Shown here one piece after another: positions 1 to 5,312 of a stretch of DNA of 6,752 nt. The translations under genes and the position numbers were made by a program. The notes beneath the pieces were generated by a model. It had not been told where the DNA came from. It made no database searches and saw only the letters and a list, made by a program, of their open reading frames with translations. Source of the DNA: Actinomycetes bacterium (lineage in GTDB: Bacteria; Actinomycetota; Actinomycetes; Propionibacteriales; Propionibacteriaceae); NCBI GenBank assembly GCA_029778515.1, contig JAKOQD010000152.1, forward strand, positions 1-6,752, written 5' to 3'. Every line of letters starts with the position of its first letter. Within the stretch, counting starts at the first letter, position 1.

Positions 1-327
1 CCATCGGACACCCACGAGTTCGCCGCCGGACAGTCCGGTGACTACGCGGCCTTGCAGGCCTTTCAGAGCGGCCAGCGCGACCTGATCGTCCTCTCCGATC
101 AGCCCGCCGAACCAGCGCAGATTCTGGCCACGTGGCCCACGGCTGCGGGCTGGTCGACGCTGACCGGGCAGGTGTACGTCACGTCCGGCGGTCTGCCAGA
201 GGCCTTCGAGACCCCCAGCACAGCGCCGGACAAGCAGACGCCGCAACTCATCGCCGCGGGCGTGACCAGTGCCGTCCTGCTTATGGCACTGGCGCTGTGG
301 CTGTGGCGTCGGCCGAAACGGGGCTGA
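1..327 (+). CDS. C-terminal end of a membrane-anchored extracytoplasmic protein, possibly BcsB-like (5' truncated)
   Basis: The reading frame is open from base 1 to a TGA at 325-327, so the start lies outside the window and 108 C-terminal residues are visible. About 80 residues of mixed polar sequence end in a Pro/Thr-rich linker. Then comes one hydrophobic segment (about residues 83-102, rich in Leu, Ala, Val and Trp) and the basic tail WRRPKRG. This pattern fits a protein with its bulk outside the membrane, held by a C-terminal helix with a short cytoplasmic tail. The next gene, a processive GT2 glycosyltransferase, starts one base after the stop, so the two are probably translated together. 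Cellulose synthase subunit BcsB has this layout and gene position, so a BcsB-like partner in polysaccharide synthesis or export is my best inference. The visible part carries no decisive motif. It could be another secreted or periplasmic-side accessory protein. Confidence 0.6.
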   Translation, partial: PSDTHEFAAGQSGDYAALQAFQSGQRDLIVLSDQPAEPAQILATWPTAAGWSTLTGQVYVTSGGLPEAFETPSTAPDKQTPQLIAAGVTSAVLLMALALWLWRRPKRG

Positions 328-328
328 C

Positions 329-1621
329 ATGACACTGTGGGACTGGGTCGTCTTCGCGGTCTACTACGTGTCGTTCGTGTCCATCATGATTGGCTACGTC
401 TGGACGATCGTGCTCTACATCTGCGGCGGTCGCTATCTGCGCGCACTGCGTGCGCGGCCCCCCGGTAACGAGGCCGACTACCTGTGGGTGTTCCTCGTTC
501 CGGCCCTCAACGAAGGGGTCACGATTGCCGACAGCGTCGCCCGCTTACGCGCCGTGCGGGCGACCCACAAGGTGATCATGGTCATCAACGACGGTTCCAA
601 CGACAACACCGAGGAGGTGCTGGCGGGGTTGGCCGGGCCGGACCTGGCCGTACTCACGCGGGTACCGCCCAACGCACGCGTGGGCAAAGCAGCCGCCTTG
701 AACGCCGCCTTCGAGCGCATCCGCTCCGAAGTGCTGCCGCACCATCCGCAGTTTCCGGACGAACGAGTGATCTTCGGCATCGTCGATGCCGACGGACGGC
801 TGGCGGCGGACGCGCCGGCCGCAGTCGCCCGGCATTTCGACGATCCAGCAGTCGGCGGCGTCCAAGTGCACGTGCACATCTACAACCAGACAAGTTGGCT
901 GACCCGCATGCAGGCCCTGGAATTCATGATCTTCGGGGGCTTGTTCCAGGTGGGCCGGTCCTACTGGGGGACGGCCTTTTTGGGCGGCAACGGGCAGTTC
1001 AACCGGCTGACCGCGCTGGCTGACGTGGCGGGCCAAGAGGGACCGTGGTCGCACTACCTGACCGAGGACCAGGAACTGGGCCTGCGGTGCCTGTCCGCCG
1101 GCTGGCGCGGCGAGCACGAGCCGGACACCCAGGTGGCTCAGCAGGGACTCAACAACGTGCGGAAGCTGTACCGGCAGCGCGCCCGCTGGTTCCAGGGCAA
1201 CCTGCAGGTGCTGGGCGACGTGCGTCGTCTGCATTCCCGGGAGCTGTACGGGATCCGGCGACTGGACACCGCCATCTCGCTGCTGCTGCCGGTCCTGCAG
1301 AGCATCGTCGGCTTGGCGTTGTTGCTGGCGATCGTCCTCGCGCTGTTCTTCGGGGTTCCCTACCTGCCATGGGGGTCACCGCTGTTGCTGCTCTTCTACG
1401 TCCAGCTGTCCGTCGGCCCGACGTTCCTCGGCGTGATGGTTCTCGCACGCGGGCGTGGTGGCGCAGGCGTCGGTCGGGTGCTCGCTGCCATGCTGCCGTA
1501 CCTGTTGTACACATGGCTCATGTGGCCGGTCGTGGCGATCGGCATGTGGAAGCAGTTCCGCGGGAACGCCACGTGGGCCAAGACCGAGCGGGAGGCGGTC
1601 AGCGAGCCAGCGCCGGCCTGA
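329..1621 (+). CDS. Processive family 2 glycosyltransferase, membrane-embedded polysaccharide synthase (cellulose/chitin/hyaluronan synthase type)
   Basis: This 430-residue protein has the signatures of processive GT2 enzymes, which transfer sugar from a nucleotide-sugar donor to a growing beta-linked polymer at the inner face of the membrane. A membrane segment lies near residues 7-33. The catalytic domain shows DGS (88-90) and DAD (153-155) for nucleotide and metal binding, GGNGQF (219-224), TED with the catalytic base (245-247) and QRARW (283-287), the Q-x-x-R-W acceptor motif. Further membrane segments lie near 314-341, 349-373 and 383-405, followed by a W-x-K-T-x-R tail. No PilZ domain follows, and the protein is about half the length of proteobacterial BcsA, so direct c-di-GMP activation is not expected. 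I chose ATG 329 because it begins just before the first membrane helix and lies one base after the upstream stop. An in-frame ATG at 269 would overlap the upstream gene by about 60 bases. The polymer cannot be named from the sequence. Cellulose-like glucan or poly-N-acetylglucosamine are both possible. Confidence 0.9.
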   Translation: MTLWDWVVFAVYYVSFVSIMIGYVWTIVLYICGGRYLRALRARPPGNEADYLWVFLVPALNEGVTIADSVARLRAVRATHKVIMVINDGSNDNTEEVLAGLAGPDLAVLTRVPPNARVGKAAALNAAFERIRSEVLPHHPQFPDERVIFGIVDADGRLAADAPAAVARHFDDPAVGGVQVHVHIYNQTSWLTRMQALEFMIFGGLFQVGRSYWGTAFLGGNGQFNRLTALADVAGQEGPWSHYLTEDQELGLRCLSAGWRGEHEPDTQVAQQGLNNVRKLYRQRARWFQGNLQVLGDVRRLHSRELYGIRRLDTAISLLLPVLQSIVGLALLLAIVLALFFGVPYLPWGSPLLLLFYVQLSVGPTFLGVMVLARGRGGAGVGRVLAAMLPYLLYTWLMWPVVAIGMWKQFRGNATWAKTEREAVSEPAPA

Positions 1622-1631
1622 ACTCTGCGAC

Positions 1632-1676
1632 GCTGGGCGTGGATCCCGCCACTGCGTGACCGTATTCACGCCCAGC
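1632..1676. repeat. Long inverted repeat between the glycosyltransferase and the beta-glucosidase
   Basis: GCTGGGCGTG (1632-1641) is perfectly repeated in inverted form as CACGCCCAGC (1667-1676). One G-T wobble and two A-T pairs extend the stem inward to 13 pairs around a 19-base loop (1645-1663). The element fills most of the 82-base gap between the two genes. No T-run follows it, so it is not a textbook intrinsic terminator. It could be an actinobacterial-type terminator without a U-tract, an mRNA-stabilising hairpin, or an operator ahead of the beta-glucosidase gene. Confidence 0.55.
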
Positions 1677-1703
1677 CCGCCGTGGCCAGGGCAGAATCGG
1701 ACC

Positions 1704-3044
1704 ATGACCGAACCGATGCCCCGTTTCCCCGACGGTTTCCTGTGGGGAACGGCCACGTCCTCCTACCAGATCGAAGGGTCGCCGGACGCCGACGGAAAGG
1801 GCCGGTCGATCTGGGACACGTTCAGCCACCTGCCTGGGAAGATCGCGACTGGTGAAACGGGGGATGTGGCCTGCGACCACTACCGGCGCGCCGACTCCGA
1901 CCTCGACCTGCTCACCGAGGTGGGCTGCAACGCCTACCGGTTCTCGATCTCCTGGCCGCGGATCCTCCCCGAAGGGACGGGTCAGGTGGAATCGCGCGGG
2001 CTGGACTTCTACGACCGGCTGGTCGACGGCCTGCTCGCCCGCGGTGTCGCCGCCTTCCCGACGCTGTACCACTGGGACCTGCCGCAGGCTTTGCAGGACG
2101 CGGGCGGCTGGTTGAGCCGTGGCACGGCCGAAGCCTTCGGTGACTACGCCCGGATCGTCGCCGAGCGGATCGGCGACCGGGTCAGCGCCTTCATCACTCT
2201 CAATGAACCGGCGGTGCACACGTCGCTGGGACATGTGCTCGGCACGCATGCGCCCGGCCTATGGGAACTGGACCGCGTCTACTGGGTGATCCACCATCAA
2301 CTGCTCGGGCACGGCTTGGCCGTGCGAGCGATCCGCGACACGTGCGGCAAGCCGGTCGGACTGACGAACAACCACCCGCCCGTGCTGCCGCAGAACTCCG
2401 ACTCGCGCGACGACATCGTGGCCGCCGAACGCATGGACATGCTGTTCAACCGCCAGTACCTGGACCCGGTGCTGCTCGGGCGCAACCCCGCTGACGTCCA
2501 GGACGTCTACGGGCCGCTGGCACCCGACGTCATCCAGGACGGCGACTTGGACATCATCGGCACGCCCATGGATTTCCTGGGGGTGAACTACTACAGCCCG
2601 CAATGGGTGAAGGCGGGTGGGCCCGACAATCCGCTCGGGTTCGAACTCGTCGACCCGCCCGCGGAGTATCCGCGCACTGCGTTCGACTGGCCGGTCGTCC
2701 CGGAGGCGTTCACCGATCTGCTGTTGCGGCTGAAGTCGGACTACGCGCACAGGCTGCCACCGATCTACATCACGGAGAACGGCACGTCCTGGCCCGAGCC
2801 CGTCCATGACCAGTTCCGCATCGACTACCTCGCCGGCCACGTGCGGTCGGTGGCCCGTGCCATGGCCGAAGGTATGGACATCCGCGGCTTCTTCTGCTGG
2901 TCGCTGATGGACAACTTCGAGTGGGCGGAAGGCACCAAGCAGCGGTTCGGACTCGTGCACGTCGACTTCGACAGTCAGCAGCGAACCGTGCGGGACTCCG
3001 GACGCTGGTACGCCGAACTTGCAGCCGGACGACTGAGCATGTGA
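1704..3044 (+). CDS. GH1 family beta-glucosidase (cytoplasmic)
   Basis: This is a complete 446-residue glycoside hydrolase family 1 enzyme, the usual length for bacterial beta-glucosidases. It hydrolyses terminal beta-linked glucose (or related sugars) from cellobiose and other beta-glucosides by a retaining mechanism. Visible landmarks are the family start FPDGFLWGTATSSYQIEG (8-25), LYHWDLP (121-127), the acid/base Glu168 in TLNEP (165-169), NYY (295-297), the nucleophile Glu358 in ITENG (356-360), and WSLMDNFEW (399-407) with its sugar-binding Glu/Trp. GLVHVDF follows near 416-422. All key catalytic residues are present. There is no signal peptide, so it should act in the cytosol on imported disaccharides or glycosides. 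I chose ATG 1704 because the family N-terminus begins only a few residues later. The frame stays open further upstream, but there it runs over the glycosyltransferase gene and the hairpin. The ribosome binding site is weak (a purine-rich stretch near 1687-1697). Substrate specificity beyond beta-glycosides cannot be read from the sequence. Confidence 0.95.
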   Translation: MTEPMPRFPDGFLWGTATSSYQIEGSPDADGKGRSIWDTFSHLPGKIATGETGDVACDHYRRADSDLDLLTEVGCNAYRFSISWPRILPEGTGQVESRGLDFYDRLVDGLLARGVAAFPTLYHWDLPQALQDAGGWLSRGTAEAFGDYARIVAERIGDRVSAFITLNEPAVHTSLGHVLGTHAPGLWELDRVYWVIHHQLLGHGLAVRAIRDTCGKPVGLTNNHPPVLPQNSDSRDDIVAAERMDMLFNRQYLDPVLLGRNPADVQDVYGPLAPDVIQDGDLDIIGTPMDFLGVNYYSPQWVKAGGPDNPLGFELVDPPAEYPRTAFDWPVVPEAFTDLLLRLKSDYAHRLPPIYITENGTSWPEPVHDQFRIDYLAGHVRSVARAMAEGMDIRGFFCWSLMDNFEWAEGTKQRFGLVHVDFDSQQRTVRDSGRWYAELAAGRLSM

Positions 3045-3079
3045 ATGGGCCCCGGTCTGGTGCCAGGCCGGGGCCCATT
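3044..3079. terminator. Strong GC-rich hairpin terminator between convergent genes
   Basis: AATGGGCCCCGG (3044-3055) pairs perfectly with CCGGGGCCCATT (3068-3079). The stem continues inward with about four more pairs (one G-T wobble) to a GTGC loop. The first base is the last base of the beta-glucosidase stop codon. No T-run follows on either strand, which is common for terminators in high-GC Actinobacteria. It lies between the beta-glucosidase (+) and the end of the small acidic gene (-), so it can serve both directions. Confidence 0.75.
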
Positions 3080-3115
3080 CGACGAAGGCGGGCGAGGGAG
3101 GCGACGCCGCGCCTT

Positions 3116-3439
3116 CTAGATGAGGCGGAAGACCAGAGATCGTGCCTGCAGGCTCAACTGGGCCGCCTCGGTACCGTTCGAGCCGTGCAGTTCCTCGAGC
3201 ACGTCCTGAAGGTCGTCGAGGTCCTGTGGCGGCTGCGAAAAGCGGGGGGTGACATAGGGCAGGAATTCCGCCGACAGCCAGGCGATCAGGCGCTGGCATT
3301 CCGGCACAGCCGTGTAGCCGTCGTCGGCGGCGGCGACCACTTCGAGGACGAGGCGGTCGGCGGTGTCGTTGAGTTCCTGGCGCATGTCACGGACGTCCTC
3401 AATCTGCGGAACTGCGCGGACAGTCTTCTCGTCGACCAT
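3116..3439 (-). CDS. Small acidic protein of unknown function (107 aa)
   Basis: I do not recognise this family. The protein has 107 residues, 20 Asp/Glu against 9 Arg/Lys, and a composition suggesting mainly alpha-helix. A charged N-terminal part contains MRQELNDTADRLVLEVVAAA (about residues 18-37), followed by a Leu/Trp-rich segment near 50-60, a Pro-rich turn (about 64-73), and an acidic DLDDLQDVLEEL stretch near 75-86. There is no signal peptide, membrane helix or metal-binding cluster, and it has one Cys. The case for a real gene rests on AGGAGG at an ideal 8 bases before ATG 3439, on good codon bias and on the flanking hairpin at its end. A GTG at 3448 lies inside the Shine-Dalgarno sequence and is not a likely start. 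It stands alone, convergent with the beta-glucosidase and downstream of the helicase gene in the same orientation but more than 200 bases away. It probably has its own promoter. Confidence 0.75.
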   Translation of the reverse strand: MVDEKTVRAVPQIEDVRDMRQELNDTADRLVLEVVAAADDGYTAVPECQRLIAWLSAEFLPYVTPRFSQPPQDLDDLQDVLEELHGSNGTEAAQLSLQARSLVFRLI

Positions 3440-3447
3440 GGGGCCCA

Positions 3448-3453
3448 CCTCCT
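3448..3453 (-). promoter_or_regulatory. Ribosome binding site AGGAGG that fixes the start of the small acidic gene
   Basis: On the - strand AGGAGG is followed by eight bases and then ATG (3439-3437). This is the clearest Shine-Dalgarno sequence in the window. It makes ATG 3439 the start rather than the GTG at 3448 that overlaps the site. Confidence 0.8.
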
Positions 3454-3457
3454 CGTG

Positions 3458-3476
3458 TCGTGACCAAATCGTGACC
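3458..3476. repeat. Direct repeat TCGTGACC-AAA-TCGTGACC upstream of the small acidic gene
   Basis: Two identical 8-bp copies (3458-3465 and 3469-3476) are set 11 bp apart, about one helical turn, just upstream of the ribosome binding site. Read on the - strand, CACGA appears a third time directly before AGGAGG. The second copy is also the loop of a small dyad, CCAAA-N8-TTTGG (3464-3481). The position suggests an operator or a 5' leader element for the small acidic gene. No known regulator site was recognised. Confidence 0.5.
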
Positions 3477-3527
3477 TTTGGCTCATTCGAGCATGGCGCC
3501 TGCCGTTGTGTCTAGCCCTAAGGAAGT

Positions 3528-3580
3528 ACTGATTAATGCTGTGTCCTGCGCGGAACGTGGCTGAGCCATGATTAATCAGT
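3528..3580. repeat. Inverted repeat ACTGATTAAT / ATTAATCAGT in the intergenic region
   Basis: ACTGATTAAT (3528-3537) recurs as an exact inverted copy, ATTAATCAGT (3571-3580), with 33 bases between. The right arm lies within a perfect 10-bp palindrome, TGATTAATCA (3569-3578). The left arm keeps most of the same core. In such GC-rich DNA, paired AT-rich palindromic cores upstream of a gene look like binding sites for a dimeric regulator, most likely of the small acidic gene that lies downstream on the - strand. No matching known operator was recognised. Confidence 0.5.
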
Positions 3581-3618
3581 GGTTCTCGGCCAAGTGGATG
3601 ATGTCTGCGCGGGCGGCG

Positions 3619-3646
3619 AAAAACGGTTTGGGTGCCTAACCCGACC
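3619..3646 (-). terminator. Possible weak intrinsic terminator after the helicase gene
   Basis: Read on the - strand, GGT-c-GGGT, a five-base loop and ACCC-aa-ACC form a two-part stem, followed after one G by TTTTT (3623-3619). It begins about 32 bases beyond the helicase stop codon. The stem is short and broken by an internal loop, so termination may be partial. Confidence 0.4.
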
Positions 3647-3677
3647 TTGGATGGCACGTCAGACACCGAAACCGGGC

Positions 3678-5312
3678 CTAGAGATCGGCAGCGTCCAGAA
3701 TCCGGTAGGCGTAGCCCTGCTCGGCGAGGAATCGCTGCCGGTGCGCGGCGAAGTCGGCGTCGACCGTGTCGCGGGTGACCACGGTGTAGAAGTGGGCCGT
3801 CGCGCCGTCGTGCTTGGGCCGCAGCACCCGGCCCAGCCGCTGCGCCTCCTCCTGCCGAGAACCGAACGTGCCCGACACCTGGATCGCCACCCGCGCTTCC
3901 GGCAGGTCGACCGAGAAGTTGGCCACCTTGCTCACGACCAGCACCCGCACCTCGCCGGCCCGGAAGGCGTCGAACAGCTCCTGCCGCCGGCGCACCGGCG
4001 TCTTGCCCGTGATCAGCGGGGCGTCGAGGTCGGCAGCTAGGTCGTCGAGCTGGTCGAGGTACTGCCCGATCACCAGGATCTGGTCGTCGGGGTGAGACGC
4101 AATGAGTTGCTCGACCACTTGGGTCTTGACGGGGGCGGCCGCGGCCAGGCGATAGCGGTCCTCGGGTTCGGCCAGCGCATAGGCCATCCGTTCGGACTCC
4201 TCGAGGCTCACCCGGATCTCGCAACAATCCGCCGGCGCGATGTACCCCTGCGCCTCGATGTCCTTCCACGGCGCGTCGAACCGTTTCGGCCCGATCAGCG
4301 AGAACACGTCGGACTCCCGGCCGTCCTCGCGGACCAGCGTGGCGGTCAGTCCGATCCGGCGCCGGCTCTGGATGTCGGCGGTGAAGCGGAAGACGGGCGC
4401 GGGCAACAGGTGAACCTCGTCGTAGAGGATCAGGCCCCAGTTGCGGGCATCGAAGAGTTCGAGGTGGGCGTAAACACCCTTCCGCTTGGACGTCAGGATC
4501 TGGTAGGTCGCGATCGTGACCGGCCGGATCTCCTTGGACTGTCCGCTGTACTCGCCGATCTCGTCCTCTGTCAGGGTCGTCCTGGCCAGCAGCTCGGATC
4601 GCCATTGCCGCGCCGCGACGGTGTTCGTGACCAGGATCAGCGTGGTCGCCTGCGCCATCGCCATGGCCGCGGCACCCACTATCGTCTTGCCCGCGCCACA
4701 GGGCAGCACTACGACGCCCGAACCGCCGTGGTAGGCGTTCTCCGCAGCCAGCCGCTGGTAGTCGCGCAACACCCAGCCCTGCTCGCGTAAAGCGATGGGG
4801 TGCGCCTCACCGTCGACGTAGCCGGCCAGGTCCTCGGCGGGCCAGCCGATCGCCAGCAGCGCCTGCTTCAACCGGCCGCGTTCGCTGGGATGCACCGCCA
4901 CGGTGTCGTCGTCGATGTGGGCACCGAGCATGCCGCCGGTCTTCTTGTGCCGCAGAACCTCGGCCAGCACGGCGCGATCGTGGCTGACGAGCACCAGCCC
5001 GTGGGCGGGATGGTTGTGCAATTCCAGGCGGCCGTAGCGGGCCACCGTCTCGGTCACATCCAGCAACAGCGCCGGACTGATCGGGAAGCGCGAATAGCGG
5101 ACCAGCGTGTCGACGATCTGCTCGGCGTCATGCCCGGCGGCACGGGCGTTCCACAGACCGAGCTTGGTCAGCCGGTAGGTGTGCACGTGCTCCGGTGAGC
5201 GCTCGAGTTCGGCGAACACCGCGATCTCGCGGCGGCAGGCTTCGGCCTGCGGATGGTCGATCTCCAGCAGCAGCGTGTGGTCGCTCTGGACGATCAGCGG
5301 GCCATCGGTCAT
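3678..5312 (-). CDS. XPB/ERCC3-like superfamily 2 DNA helicase
   Basis: This complete 544-residue protein matches the bacterial XPB helicases (mycobacterial Rv0861c, annotated ercc3, is almost the same length). These are ATP-dependent 3'-5' DNA helicases thought to act in DNA repair or annealing/unwinding. An N-terminal region of about 170 residues precedes the motor. The first RecA-like domain has LRDYQ (182-186), Walker A PCGAGKT (204-210), the Walker B box DEVH (298-301), TAT (323-325) and the RED triad (328-330) typical of XPB. The second RecA-like domain has VVSKVANFSVDLPEA (459-473) and the arginine-finger motif QRLGRVLRPK (491-500). All motor motifs are intact. ATG 5312 overlaps the upstream TGA as ATGA, with GGGGGA six bases before it, so the gene is translationally coupled to its upstream neighbour. 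The frame is open further upstream to 5495, but there it only overlaps that neighbour. Confidence 0.95.
   Translation of the reverse strand: MTDGPLIVQSDHTLLLEIDHPQAEACRREIAVFAELERSPEHVHTYRLTKLGLWNARAAGHDAEQIVDTLVRYSRFPISPALLLDVTETVARYGRLELHNHPAHGLVLVSHDRAVLAEVLRHKKTGGMLGAHIDDDTVAVHPSERGRLKQALLAIGWPAEDLAGYVDGEAHPIALREQGWVLRDYQRLAAENAYHGGSGVVVLPCGAGKTIVGAAAMAMAQATTLILVTNTVAARQWRSELLARTTLTEDEIGEYSGQSKEIRPVTIATYQILTSKRKGVYAHLELFDARNWGLILYDEVHLLPAPVFRFTADIQSRRRIGLTATLVREDGRESDVFSLIGPKRFDAPWKDIEAQGYIAPADCCEIRVSLEESERMAYALAEPEDRYRLAAAAPVKTQVVEQLIASHPDDQILVIGQYLDQLDDLAADLDAPLITGKTPVRRRQELFDAFRAGEVRVLVVSKVANFSVDLPEARVAIQVSGTFGSRQEEAQRLGRVLRPKHDGATAHFYTVVTRDTVDADFAAHRQRFLAEQGYAYRILDAADL

Larger units (their letters stand above)
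3440..3677. other. Intergenic region between the helicase gene and the small acidic gene
   Basis: These 238 bases hold no convincing reading frame on either strand. From the small-gene side they contain its ribosome binding site, the TCGTGACC direct repeats, a short GCTC-ATTC-GAGC dyad (3481-3492), the ATTAAT inverted repeat and a weak hairpin with a T-run reading out of the helicase gene. The promoter of the small gene should lie here. I could not pick a convincing -35/-10 pair. Confidence 0.6.

Noticed and set aside
269..328. Upstream ATG at 269 as the start of the glycosyltransferase
   Set aside because: It would overlap the preceding gene by about 60 bases and add a Cys/Gly-rich stretch unlike the family. 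ATG 329 sits one base after the upstream stop and directly before the first membrane helix.
545..1234. 229-residue - strand open frame opposite the glycosyltransferase
   Set aside because: It is antisense to a gene with all GT2 motifs, and its composition reflects the GC-rich opposite strand.
1455..1703. Longer N-terminus of the beta-glucosidase from 1455
   Set aside because: The added sequence runs across the end of the glycosyltransferase and the inverted repeat. It is Cys/Arg/Ser-rich like an out-of-frame translation, and GH1 proteins begin close to the FPDGFLWG motif.
3440..3677. Attachment site, insertion element remnant or small RNA in the intergenic region
   Set aside because: There is no target duplication, transposase fragment, tRNA 3' end or strong promoter-plus-terminator pair. 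The repeats fit operator-like elements better.
3286..4605. 439-residue open frame on the - strand overlapping the helicase gene
   Set aside because: It is Arg/Gly/Pro-rich with no family features, and it overlaps the well-supported helicase and the small acidic gene. It is typical shadow coding in GC-rich DNA.
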